Positions 16,842-24,908 of a stretch of 64,000 nucleotides of DNA are shown one piece after another. Under the pieces are notes generated by a model. It did no database searches and was not told the DNA's origin. It was given only the letters and a program-made list of their open reading frames with translations. Positions within the stretch are counted from its first letter, which is position 1. Each line of letters begins with the position of its first letter. The position numbers were made by a program, and so were the translations under genes. Origin of the DNA: Muribaculaceae bacterium (GTDB lineage: Bacteria; Bacteroidota; Bacteroidia; Bacteroidales; Muribaculaceae); contig JAFZSO010000008.1 of assembly GCA_017619355.1 (NCBI GenBank), forward strand, positions 28,201-92,200, in the 5' to 3' direction.

Positions 16842-17324
16842 CTACTCTTCGATGACGTAGACTGAGATGGAGTCGGGGGTGGAGGCCACTGAGAGGTCCA
16901 TCTTGTAGGTGGAGTCGTTGTCGAGCGTCAATTCTTGCTCATCCCCGGCTGACATAGTGACGCTTCTGTAAACGCCACCCATATCGTAAGAATTCTTGGC
17001 GACGGGTTTGCTGTAGGAGTGAAAATAGGATTTCGACATAGTCCATAAGTTCTTCTCAATGGGTTTGGCAAGTTTCTTGATTTTTCCCGAGAATTTCTTT
17101 TTCACCATCCAGCGATTGCCGGTCTCCTTGTCGACAAACACCAGCACGCCATCTTCCATCACTGTGACTTTGGCGTCGGCGTCAATTGTTGTTCCCGACT
17201 GGAGATATGTTTTCTGGCCTTTCACCTTTACACAATAGGCCTTTTCCACATAGTAGGTCTTAGCCATTGCCACCGACAAAGCCGATAGCAATACAACAGC
17301 AGTTATTAATAGTATTTTCTTCAT
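16842..17324 (-). CDS. Secreted protein of unknown function, partner of CHASE2 gene
   Basis: A 160-residue product with a signal peptide (MKKILLITAVVLLSALSVAMA). The mature part starts with a beta-rich module (KTYYVEKAYCVKVKG, then GTTIDADAKVTVMEDG) that resembles a small SH3-like or DUF fold, and continues with a basic linker (KKKFSGKIKKLAKP) and a Thr/Ser-rich end. I do not recognise a family. It starts 9 bases after the stop of the CHASE2 gene and has no promoter box of its own, so the two are almost certainly co-transcribed. It may be the extracytoplasmic partner of that sensor; this is inference. Confidence 0.65.
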   Translation of the reverse strand: MKKILLITAVVLLSALSVAMAKTYYVEKAYCVKVKGQKTYLQSGTTIDADAKVTVMEDGVLVFVDKETGNRWMVKKKFSGKIKKLAKPIEKNLWTMSKSYFHSYSKPVAKNSYDMGGVYRSVTMSAGDEQELTLDNDSTYKMDLSVASTPDSISVYVIEE

Positions 17325-17333
17325 TGTTTTGAG

Positions 17334-18506
17334 TTATTTGGGTATTAACGAATTTCTTAAGAAAGCCCAGTCGTGCTTGGTGCGAAGGGCGATAACGGCA
17401 GCCTTGTAGATGTTTCGAGCTTCCACCACAAGCACCACTGCGGTGAAAATGAGCGTGAGCTGATAGTTCCTGCCGTGCATCATGGCATTCATCATGAAGA
17501 TGGTGATGACGGCCAGCATGGGCAACAGCACGATATTGGTCAGGTAACTGTTCTTGATCCACTCTTTCAGGAAAATGGCCCACGGTTTGCGGGTGTTGGG
17601 CAATTTGGTCTGCACCAGCGAGAGTAACAGTTCCATCACATAGCACAGCACAAAGGCAAGCAGAATGTTCCAGATGAGAGGTATACTCTTGGGATAGCCG
17701 TCCATCGAGTGCAGCGTCTCAAGGCCTATCGCATGAATCATCACGCCCGGCATCACCCCTTTTACGGTGGGTATGCGTTTCATGTCGCTCCCAGTGGAAG
17801 CATCGCCCACAATCACAATGTGGTCTTCAATCATATCGGCGCAATTGTCGAGACTATCTGCATTCACCACAGCGCAGTCAATATTGTAGTCGATGAGTAT
17901 GGGGTCTTCGCGCAAACCGAAGGGCTCTTTGATGTTATAGCTATCGTTCCACATCTTGTTGAGGTGCGCAATCATCGAACTGTCGCCATCCTGCAAAGCA
18001 TTGAAGGTGAGCACTTCATTCTCGTCAACACCTAACATCACCAGTCCGCTTCTGATACCTAAAGAGTCGGCAAAATACGACTTGATCACATTGGCCGATC
18101 CGGCAGGTTTGGCGGCTCCAAGCACCACCGATTCCTTCATCGAGGAGAGCACCTGCATCAGTTGCTCGTCACTTTCCTTCTCGCCACGGCGGGCAAATAT
18201 CACATCCACGCCCACAGCCATAGGCTGAAGGCTGTCGATCTTGCTCAGGATGGAGGCAATCTTGCTCCGGTTTGCTTCGCCGCCAATGTCAACAATCACC
18301 ACATTGTCGGATGTGGCCACCTTCTCTTGCGTAGCAGCGTATTTGTTGAATGTTTCTACAAAGGAATGAGCCGACACGCTCTTCTTATAGGGATTCTTCA
18401 ATCCCATTGCATCAAAAGCGAGCGACAGCAAGAATGTGAGCAGCAACGCCATTGAGGCAATAATCCAATGGTCATAATGAAGTATGTATTTCAGCACTTT
18501 CTTCAT
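17334..18506 (-). CDS. Stand-alone CHASE2 domain membrane protein
   Basis: A 390-residue protein with one N-terminal membrane helix (about 15-33), a periplasmic CHASE2 domain and three C-terminal helices (about 262-285, 312-332, 340-365). The CHASE2 hallmark strands are VVIVDIGGEANR, LSKIDSLQPMAVGVDVIF and DHIVIVGDASTGSD with PTVKGVMPGVMIHA. CHASE2 is normally the input domain of cyclases, kinases or phosphatases, and the three helices after it are typical, but no output domain follows here: the protein ends about 40 residues after the last helix (EARNIYKAAVIALRTKHDW). It may signal through a partner, with the secreted protein encoded 9 bases downstream the first candidate. It has its own promoter. 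Confidence 0.8.
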   Translation of the reverse strand: MKKVLKYILHYDHWIIASMALLLTFLLSLAFDAMGLKNPYKKSVSAHSFVETFNKYAATQEKVATSDNVVIVDIGGEANRSKIASILSKIDSLQPMAVGVDVIFARRGEKESDEQLMQVLSSMKESVVLGAAKPAGSANVIKSYFADSLGIRSGLVMLGVDENEVLTFNALQDGDSSMIAHLNKMWNDSYNIKEPFGLREDPILIDYNIDCAVVNADSLDNCADMIEDHIVIVGDASTGSDMKRIPTVKGVMPGVMIHAIGLETLHSMDGYPKSIPLIWNILLAFVLCYVMELLLSLVQTKLPNTRKPWAIFLKEWIKNSYLTNIVLLPMLAVITIFMMNAMMHGRNYQLTLIFTAVVLVVEARNIYKAAVIALRTKHDWAFLRNSLIPK

Positions 18507-18538
18507 TTGAATTATATAGCGCTATGATATATAATGTG

Positions 18539-18569
18539 CAAATTTAGAAATAAATTGTGTGAAATACAA
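18539..18569 (-). promoter_or_regulatory. Promoter of the CHASE2 operon
   Basis: On the minus strand TTG (18567-18569), 20 bases, TAAATTTG (18539-18546), in the 83-base gap after typA. Confidence 0.7.
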
Positions 18570-18589
18570 GTCTGTTAGAGGTTTTGTCT

Positions 18590-20407
18590 TTAGTCCTCGG
18601 GGTGACCGGCAGCCTTGGCAATGCGTTTGCGCTCGAGTTCGTCGAGTATGATTTTGCGCATGCGCAGATGGTTGGGCGTGATTTCCACATATTCGTCGGC
18701 CTTGATGTACTCGAGGGCTTCTTCGAGACTGAAGACGATGGGAGGCACAATCTTCACCTTGTCGTCGGCACCGCTGGCACGCATGTTGGTGAGCTTCTTG
18801 CTCTTGGTCACGTTCACCACCAGGTCCTTCTCCTTGGTGTGTTCGCCCACAACCTGACCGGCATATACATCTTCCTGGGGGAAGATGAAGAATTTGCCGC
18901 GATCCTGCAGCTTGTCGATAGCATAGGCGTAGGCTGTGCCGCCTTCCATGGCGATGATGGAGCCGTTAGTGCGGCGGGTGATTTCGCCCTTCCAGGGCTC
19001 GTAGTCAAGGAAGCGGTGCGCCATGATGGCCTCGCCTGCACTGGCCGTGAGCACGTTGGTGCGCAGACCAATGATGCCGCGCGACGGAATCTTGAATTCC
19101 ATGTGTATGCGGTCGTTCTGGGTTTCCATTGTGGTCATCTCACCCTTGCGGCGTGTCACCATGTCAATCATCTTGCTGGCATATTCTTCAGGCACATTGA
19201 TGGTGAGCGATTCGATAGGCTCACATTTCATGCCGTCAATCTCCTTGATGATGACCTGTGGCTGACCTACCTGTAGTTCGTAGCCCTCGCGACGCATTTC
19301 TTCGATAAGCACCGAGAGGTGCAGCACACCACGACCAAACACGTTCCAGGCATCCTCGTTCTCGGTGCGCTCCACACGCAGGGCCAGGTTCTTCTGCAAC
19401 TCGTGCTGCAGGCGGTCCCAGATGTGGCGCGAGGTGACGAACTTGCCGTCTTTGCCGAAGAAGGGCGAGTCGTTGATGGTGAATCGCATGCTCATGGTCG
19501 GCTCGTCGATGGCAATGCGGGGTAGGGGCTCAGGATTGGCCATCAGGGTGATGGTGTCGCCAATCTCAAAGCCGTCGATGCCCACCAGGGCGCAGATGTC
19601 GCCGCAGGGCACTTCCTGCACATGCACTTGCCCCATGCCCTCAAAGGTGCGCAGCTCCTTGATTTTCTGCTTCACCACGGTCCCGTCCTTCTTGCACAAG
19701 CCAATCTCCATGCCGTCGGTGAGGGTGCCACGGTGCACACGGCCCACGGCGATACGGCCCACGTAGGAGTTGTAGTCGAGCGAGGTGACGAGCATCTGCG
19801 GGTCGCCCTCGTTCAGGGCGGGTTCGGGTATGTGTTCGATGATGGCATCGAGCACGGCGGTGATGTTGTCGGTGGGCTCACGCCAGTCGAGGCTCATCCA
19901 GCCCTGTTTGGCCGAGCCAAACACGGTGGGGAAGTCGAGCTGATCCTCGGTGGCATCGAGGTTGCACATGAGTTCAAACACCTGTTCCTGCACCTCGTCG
20001 GGGCGGCAGTTGGGCTTGTCCACCTTGTTGATGACCACAATGGGCTTCAGACCAATCTCAATGGCCTTCTGCAGCACGAAACGCGTCTGCGGCATTGGGC
20101 CCTCAAAGGCATCCACCAGCAGCAAGCAGCCGTCGGCCATGTTCAGCACGCGTTCCACTTCGCCGCCAAAGTCGCTATGCCCTGGGGTGTCGATGATGTT
20201 GATTTTGTAACCGTTATAGTTGATCGATACGTTTTTCGAGAGTATAGTGATGCCGCGCTCGCGCTCAAGATCGTTGCTATCAAGGATTTGAGTGCCTACT
20301 ACTTGGTTGTCGCGGAAGAGGTTACCTGCTGCCAGCATCTTGTCGACGAGCGTGGTTTTGCCGTGGTCGACATGAGCTATAATCGCTACATTTCTAATCT
20401 TTTGCAT
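18590..20407 (-). CDS. typA: Ribosome-associated GTPase TypA/BipA
   Basis: TypA is a translational GTPase related to EF-G that binds the 70S ribosome and supports growth under stress and 50S assembly. The 605-residue protein shows G1 AHVDHGKTT, the switch/G2 region [11 protein letters not shown]3 [12 protein letters not shown]4 NKVDKP and G5-like FGSAKQGW, then the EF-G-type domains II, III and V and the TypA-specific C-terminus. The start is placed at 20407 ([16 protein letters not shown]). A TTG further upstream at 20431 lies inside the -7 promoter box and cannot be in the mRNA. It is probably a single-gene transcript. Confidence 0.95.
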   Translation of the reverse strand: MQKIRNVAIIAHVDHGKTTLVDKMLAAGNLFRDNQVVGTQILDSNDLERERGITILSKNVSINYNGYKINIIDTPGHSDFGGEVERVLNMADGCLLLVDAFEGPMPQTRFVLQKAIEIGLKPIVVINKVDKPNCRPDEVQEQVFELMCNLDATEDQLDFPTVFGSAKQGWMSLDWREPTDNITAVLDAIIEHIPEPALNEGDPQMLVTSLDYNSYVGRIAVGRVHRGTLTDGMEIGLCKKDGTVVKQKIKELRTFEGMGQVHVQEVPCGDICALVGIDGFEIGDTITLMANPEPLPRIAIDEPTMSMRFTINDSPFFGKDGKFVTSRHIWDRLQHELQKNLALRVERTENEDAWNVFGRGVLHLSVLIEEMRREGYELQVGQPQVIIKEIDGMKCEPIESLTINVPEEYASKMIDMVTRRKGEMTTMETQNDRIHMEFKIPSRGIIGLRTNVLTASAGEAIMAHRFLDYEPWKGEITRRTNGSIIAMEGGTAYAYAIDKLQDRGKFFIFPQEDVYAGQVVGEHTKEKDLVVNVTKSKKLTNMRASGADDKVKIVPPIVFSLEEALEYIKADEYVEITPNHLRMRKIILDELERKRIAKAAGHPED

Positions 20408-20428
20408 ACCCTTTATAAATTTCGGGTG

Positions 20429-20460
20429 CAAAGTTACGCATTTATTTCATTATATACAAA
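20429..20460 (-). promoter_or_regulatory. Consensus promoter of typA
   Basis: TTTG (20457-20460), 20 bases, TAACTTTG (20429-20436) on the minus strand, a perfect match to TTTG-N20-TAnnTTTG. The predicted transcript starts about 15-18 bases before the ATG at 20407. Confidence 0.85.
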
Positions 20461-20540
20461 CCAAGTGGAGAATAGTGATGACTGATTCCCGATGGGCGAT
20501 TAGGAGGAGTAATACCCTAAACCGGTTTTGCCGGATATAT

Positions 20541-20583
20541 GAAAAGTGTGAGGCTCCGTACAAATGAATCTACGGGGCCTCAC
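20541..20583 (-). terminator. Terminator of nfnA-nfnB
   Basis: GTGAGGCtCCGTA (20548-20560) pairs with TACGGgGCCTCAC (20571-20583). On the minus strand the stem is followed by ACTTTTC. It sits 22 bases after the nfnB stop. Confidence 0.75.
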
Positions 20584-20605
20584 GAAATATTATGAAAAGG
20601 AAAAT

Positions 20606-22075
20606 TTAGTTCTGGTTCTGGAGCATCTCGTGCATGTTGAGGGCGGCACGGCGTCCGTCGCCCATGGCGAGAATCACGGTAGCACCTCCGCGCACGATGT
20701 CACCACCGGCATAGAGGTCAGCGACATTAGACTGCATGGTCTCCTCGTTGACCACGATGGTGTTGCGCTTGCTCACCTCCAGGCCCTGGATAGAGCGGGG
20801 TACGAGCTGGTTGGGCGAGACACCCACAGCCACGATGACGAGGTCGACAGGGATTTCCTCGATGGCACCCTCGACAGGCACGGGTTTGCGACGGTCCGAA
20901 GCGTCAGGTTCGCCGAGTTCCATGCGCTGCACACGCATTGCCTTGACGCGGCCTTTCTCGTCGCCGATGTACTCAACGGGGTTGTGGAGAGTCTTGAACT
21001 CGATGCCTTCTTCCTTGGCATGGCCCACTTCCTCTAGACGGGCGGGCATTTCTTCCTCGCTACGGCGATAGACGAGGATGACGCGCTCGGCACCCATGCG
21101 CTTGGCGGTGCGGGTAGAGTCCATAGCGGTGTTACCGCCACCGATGACGGCGATGGTCTTGCCGGTGAGCACGGGGGTGTCGCCACCACGGCCAGCACCC
21201 ATGAGGTTGATGCGGGTGAGATACTCGTTACTCGACATCACGCCGTTCAGGTTCTCGCCCGGGATGTCCATAAAGCGGGGGAAGCCGGCTCCGCTGCCGA
21301 CGAACACGCCCTTGAAGCCCATCTCGTGGAGGTCTTCGTAGGTGATGGTCTTGCCCACGAGGCAGTCTTTCACAAACTCGACGCCCAGCTTGCGCAGACC
21401 GTCGATCTCGAAGTCGACGATGGCGTTGGGCAGACGGAACTCGGGGATGCCATACTTGAGCACGCCGCCAATCTCGTGGAGCGCCTCAAATACGGTCACA
21501 TCGTAGCCGCGCTTAATCATGTCGCCAGCGAAGGAGAGGCCCGAAGGACCGCTGCCGATGACGGCCACCTTGATGCCGTTCTTGGGAGCAACTTGGGGTG
21601 CCGGCATAGCGTCGGCATGGTCGCGCTGCCAGTCGGCGGCAAAGCGCTCGAGATAGCCGATGGCCACAGCGGGGTGTTTCATCTTGAGGTGGATGCACTT
21701 GCTCTCGCACTGCTTCTCCTGGGGGCAGACGCGACCGCACACGGCGGGAAGCGAACTGGTCTCCTTAAGGGTTGCAGCGGCTTCGGCAAAATTGCCACGC
21801 TCAATGTTCTTGATGAATTTGGGAATGTTGATGTTCACGGGGCAGCCCGTAACGCACTGGGGATTGGCGCAGTCGAGGCAACGGGTAGCCTCGCGCATGG
21901 CCTGTTCGGCGCTGATGCCCTGGTTCACCTCCTCGTTGCAGGTGATGCGGTAGGCGGGGTCGAGCTGAGGCATTTCAACGCGCTCAATTGTGGTGCGTTC
22001 TTTGGGCGATTTGCTGTTACGCAGGTCAACGCGCCATTGCTCGTTGCGTGCAGCATTGATATCGTTGTTTTCCAT
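20606..22075 (-). CDS. nfnB: NADPH-binding large subunit of Nfn transhydrogenase (GltD-like)
   Basis: The 489-residue protein is of the glutamate synthase small-subunit family. Near the N-terminus are two Cys clusters for [4Fe-4S] centres (CLDCANPQCVTGCPVNINIPKF and VCGRVCPQEKQCESKC), then an FAD-binding GxGPSGL motif (VAVIGSGPSGLSFAGDM), a second dinucleotide fold (IAVIGGGNTAMDSTRTAKRMG) and the closing ATVILAMGDGRRAA. It is often annotated as glutamate synthase small subunit, but no large subunit is present and the gene directly upstream is an NfnA/dihydroorotate dehydrogenase-like reductase. Together they form NfnAB, which couples NADH and reduced ferredoxin oxidation to NADP+ reduction by electron bifurcation. 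The assignment rests on the pair. Confidence 0.85.
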   Translation of the reverse strand: MENNDINAARNEQWRVDLRNSKSPKERTTIERVEMPQLDPAYRITCNEEVNQGISAEQAMREATRCLDCANPQCVTGCPVNINIPKFIKNIERGNFAEAAATLKETSSLPAVCGRVCPQEKQCESKCIHLKMKHPAVAIGYLERFAADWQRDHADAMPAPQVAPKNGIKVAVIGSGPSGLSFAGDMIKRGYDVTVFEALHEIGGVLKYGIPEFRLPNAIVDFEIDGLRKLGVEFVKDCLVGKTITYEDLHEMGFKGVFVGSGAGFPRFMDIPGENLNGVMSSNEYLTRINLMGAGRGGDTPVLTGKTIAVIGGGNTAMDSTRTAKRMGAERVILVYRRSEEEMPARLEEVGHAKEEGIEFKTLHNPVEYIGDEKGRVKAMRVQRMELGEPDASDRRKPVPVEGAIEEIPVDLVIVAVGVSPNQLVPRSIQGLEVSKRNTIVVNEETMQSNVADLYAGGDIVRGGATVILAMGDGRRAALNMHEMLQNQN

Positions 22076-22108
22076 TTGGATGTTCTGTTAAATGATGAAA
22101 GAAATAAT

Positions 22109-22891
22109 TTATTGTGCTCCACGCAGGCGCATCATGAGTTCGTCGAAATCAATCTGGTGGGCATCAAACTCGGGACCCTCGACGCACACGAAGCGCGTCT
22201 TGCCGCCCACGGTTACGCGACAAGCGCCGCACATGCCAGTGCCATCGACCATGATGGCGTTGAGCGATGCCTCGGTGGGCACATTATATTCCTTGGTGAG
22301 CTTGGCCACAAACTTCATCATGATGGCGGGACCAATGGTGACGCAATAGTCAACCTTCTCTCGCTTGATGACTTCCTCGACACCAGCGGTGACAAGGCCT
22401 TGCTTGCCGTAGCTGCCATCGTCGGTCATGATGATGACATCGTCGCTTGAAGCGCGCACCTCATCTTCGAGAATAATGAGATCCTTGCTACGACCTGCCA
22501 GCACGCTCACCACGCGGTTGCCGGCTGCTTTCATGGCACGGATGATGGGGAGCAGGGGAGCGACGCCCACGCCGCCACCGCAGCACAGCACGGTGCCGTA
22601 GTTTTCGATGTGGGTGGCCTGTCCGAGCGGACCGACAACATCGGTGAGGGCATCGCCCGGATTGAGAGCGCAAATCTTTTGTGTGGATTCGCCCACGGCC
22701 TGAATGACTAAGGTAATGGTGCCGGCTACAGGATCGCTGTCGGCAATGGTGAGGGGAATGCGTTCGCCCTTCTCACCGCAACGCACAATGACGAAGTGCC
22801 CCGCTCTGCGAGCTTTGGCAATGAGGGGAGCTTCGACCACAAGTTTCGTTACTTTTTCAGAAAATTGTTCTTTCGAAACGATTTTGTTCAT
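22109..22891 (-). CDS. nfnA: FAD/NAD-binding small subunit of Nfn transhydrogenase
   Basis: A 260-residue ferredoxin-NADP reductase-type protein. The flavin-binding barrel (residues 1-95) is followed by the NAD-binding part starting at GTVLCCGGGVGVAPLLPI and a C-terminal [2Fe-2S] segment, DGTGMCGACRV then FVCVEGPEFDAH, with Cys 221, 224 and 236 and an Asp at 216, consistent with the Asp/Cys ligation reported for NfnA. Relatives are annotated as sulfide dehydrogenase subunit or dihydroorotate dehydrogenase electron transfer subunit (PyrK-like). The pairing with nfnB, 33 bases downstream, argues for NfnAB. A -7 box at 22922-22929 precedes it. Confidence 0.85.
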   Translation of the reverse strand: MNKIVSKEQFSEKVTKLVVEAPLIAKARRAGHFVIVRCGEKGERIPLTIADSDPVAGTITLVIQAVGESTQKICALNPGDALTDVVGPLGQATHIENYGTVLCCGGGVGVAPLLPIIRAMKAAGNRVVSVLAGRSKDLIILEDEVRASSDDVIIMTDDGSYGKQGLVTAGVEEVIKREKVDYCVTIGPAIMMKFVAKLTKEYNVPTEASLNAIMVDGTGMCGACRVTVGGKTRFVCVEGPEFDAHQIDFDELMMRLRGAQ

Positions 22892-22921
22892 GTCAAAATG
22901 TGTGAATTAGTTAAACTCCCG

Positions 22922-22929
22922 CAAAGTTA
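22922..22929 (-). promoter_or_regulatory. -7 box of nfnAB
   Basis: TAACTTTG on the minus strand, 30 bases before the nfnA start. The -33 position reads TGG, so the -33 element is weak. Confidence 0.55.
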
Positions 22930-22988
22930 CTACTTTTTGGGAGAATACCACCTTATTTTTATAAAAAAGATTGTGTTTAGCCCGCGGT

Positions 22989-24908
22989 TTAAATCTCGTG
23001 GCCAGTATAGAGCTGATAATACTTGCCTTTGAGTGCAAGCAGCTCGTCGTGACTGCCTTGCTCAATGATGCGGCCGTGGTCGAGCACGATGATGCAGTCG
23101 GCATTGCGCACGGTAGAGAGCCGGTGCGCGATAACGAAGGTGGTGCGGCCCTTCATGAGCGAGTCCATGCCTTTCTGCACAATGCGCTCGGTGCGTGTGT
23201 CGATCGAAGAAGTTGCCTCGTCGAGGATGAGCACGGGCGGGTCGGCGACGGCTGCACGGGCGATGGCGAGCAACTGTCGCTCGCCCTGACTGAGGTTGCT
23301 GCCACTGCCGCTGAGCACGGTCTGATAGCCGTTGCTCAATCGGCGTATGAAGCCATCGGCATTCACGAGTTTGGCGGCTTCGATACATTCCTGGTCAGAG
23401 GCATCGAGGCGTCCGTAACGGATGTTGTCCATCACGGTGCCGGTGAAGAGGTGTGTTTCCTGCAGCACCATGCCCAGTGAGCGGCGCAGGTGACTCTTCT
23501 TGATGTCGTTCACATTGATGCCGTCGTAAGTGATTTTGCCATCCTGGATGTCGTAGAAGCGGTTGATGAGGTTGGTGATGGTGGTCTTGCCAGCGCCGGT
23601 GCCGCCCACGAAGGCAATCTTCTGGTCGGGCATGGCATTGATGATGATGTCGAAGAGCACCTGCTTGTCGGGGTTATAGCCGAAATCTACCATGTTGAAC
23701 TCCACGCCACCTTCAAGCTTGGTGAGGGTGTAATTGCCATTCTCGTCGGTGCTTCTCCATGCCCAGACGCCTGTGCGGTGCATGGAGGGGACGATGTTGC
23801 CCTCGGTGTCGTACATGGCGTTGGTGAGTTCCACTTGGCCGTTGTCGGGCTCGGGTGTCTCGTCAAGTATGTTGAAGATGCGCTCGGCACCAGCACTAGC
23901 GGTGATGATGCTGTTGATTTGCTGGCTCACATGAGAAATGGGCTGTGTGAAACTCTTGTTGAGGGTGAGGAATGCCACAATGGTACCGATGCTCAGTCCG
24001 ATGTCGGTAGTGAGGGCAATAGTGGCACCCACTACGGCGATGAGCACATAGCCCAGATTTCCGAGGTTGCCGTTCACGGGCATGACGATGTTGGCGATGC
24101 GGTTGGCCTGATAGGCATTCTCACGCAGGTTCTCGTTCAGGTTCTCAAACTGCTCGATGGCTTCATCTTCGTGGCAGAAGACCTTGACCACCTTTTGCCC
24201 CTCGACCATCTCCTCGATAAAGCCGTTGACATCGGCGAGTGCGCGCTGCTGCTGCACGAAGTGCTTGCGCGAGCGCTTGCTGAGCTTGGTGGTGGCAAAC
24301 GCCATGACGATGGCCATCAGGATGGAAACGCAGGTGAGCGGCACACTCAAGACAATCATGCTGGCAAAGGTGACAGCGATGGTGATGACCGAGTTGAAAG
24401 CCTGTGGCAGACTGCTGCTGATCATCTGTCTGAGGGTGTCGACATCGTTGGTGTAGGCCGACATGACATTGCCGTGCGGGTGATTGTCGAAGTATCTGAT
24501 GGGCAGCGTCTGCATGTGGCTGAACATATCGTTGCGCAAGCGGAGCATGGTACCCTGCGTCACATTGATCATGATGCGGTTGTGGGCATAGGAGCATGCC
24601 GCACCAAAGGCAAGGATGATGCCCAGGATGAAGAGCGTCTGCGCCAGCGAAGCAAACTGTGGATTGGTGGCCTGGGTGAGGGGCACCACATAGTCGTCGA
24701 TGAGCGTGCGGGTGAACAAGTTGGAGATGAGCGTAGTAACCGATGTGATGAGAATACACACCGCCACGACCGCAAACGAGAACTTGTAGTTGGTAAGCAC
24801 ATACTTGAGCAGGCGTAGAAGGGTTGCCTTCTTGTTAGTGGCCGATTCAACTTTCTGATTTCTCATTCCGCCACCGCCTCGCATGCCGTGTTCAAAACCT
24901 CCTCTCAT
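22989..24908 (-). CDS. ABC exporter half-transporter with consensus ATPase site residues
   Basis: A 639-residue fusion of six membrane helices and an ATPase domain (type IV exporter). It has Walker A GGTGAGKTT near residue 438, the signature LSQGE, Walker B VLILDEATSSID with the catalytic Glu near 561, and the H-loop His in IAHRLS. The N-terminus is Gly-rich and cytoplasmic (MRGGFEHGMRGGGGMRN). The start overlaps the stop of the preceding half-transporter by ATGA, so the two are translationally coupled and probably form a heterodimer. Relatives (LmrCD, TM287/288, MdlAB) export drugs or lipids; the substrate here is unknown. A 50-residue insertion between the membrane and ATPase parts (about 350-405) is unusual for the family. 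Confidence 0.88.
   Translation of the reverse strand: MRGGFEHGMRGGGGMRNQKVESATNKKATLLRLLKYVLTNYKFSFAVVAVCILITSVTTLISNLFTRTLIDDYVVPLTQATNPQFASLAQTLFILGIILAFGAACSYAHNRIMINVTQGTMLRLRNDMFSHMQTLPIRYFDNHPHGNVMSAYTNDVDTLRQMISSSLPQAFNSVITIAVTFASMIVLSVPLTCVSILMAIVMAFATTKLSKRSRKHFVQQQRALADVNGFIEEMVEGQKVVKVFCHEDEAIEQFENLNENLRENAYQANRIANIVMPVNGNLGNLGYVLIAVVGATIALTTDIGLSIGTIVAFLTLNKSFTQPISHVSQQINSIITASAGAERIFNILDETPEPDNGQVELTNAMYDTEGNIVPSMHRTGVWAWRSTDENGNYTLTKLEGGVEFNMVDFGYNPDKQVLFDIIINAMPDQKIAFVGGTGAGKTTITNLINRFYDIQDGKITYDGINVNDIKKSHLRRSLGMVLQETHLFTGTVMDNIRYGRLDASDQECIEAAKLVNADGFIRRLSNGYQTVLSGSGSNLSQGERQLLAIARAAVADPPVLILDEATSSIDTRTERIVQKGMDSLMKGRTTFVIAHRLSTVRNADCIIVLDHGRIIEQGSHDELLALKGKYYQLYTGHEI

Noticed and set aside
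20511-20536. CCGG/CCGG hairpin near 20522 as a terminator
   Set aside because: Only a four-base stem with no T run; the larger hairpin at 20541-20583 already serves nfnB.
20606-22075. Glutamate synthase small subunit GltD
   Set aside because: No GltB partner nearby and a coupled NfnA-like gene; NfnB is the better call.
21326-22450. Plus-strand open frame of 374 codons across nfnA and nfnB
   Set aside because: Spans two clear minus-strand genes and the spacer between them; a product of GC-rich codon bias.
23490-24818. Plus-strand open frame of 442 codons
   Set aside because: Antisense shadow of the ABC transporter, His/Asp/Gly-rich, no recognisable domain.
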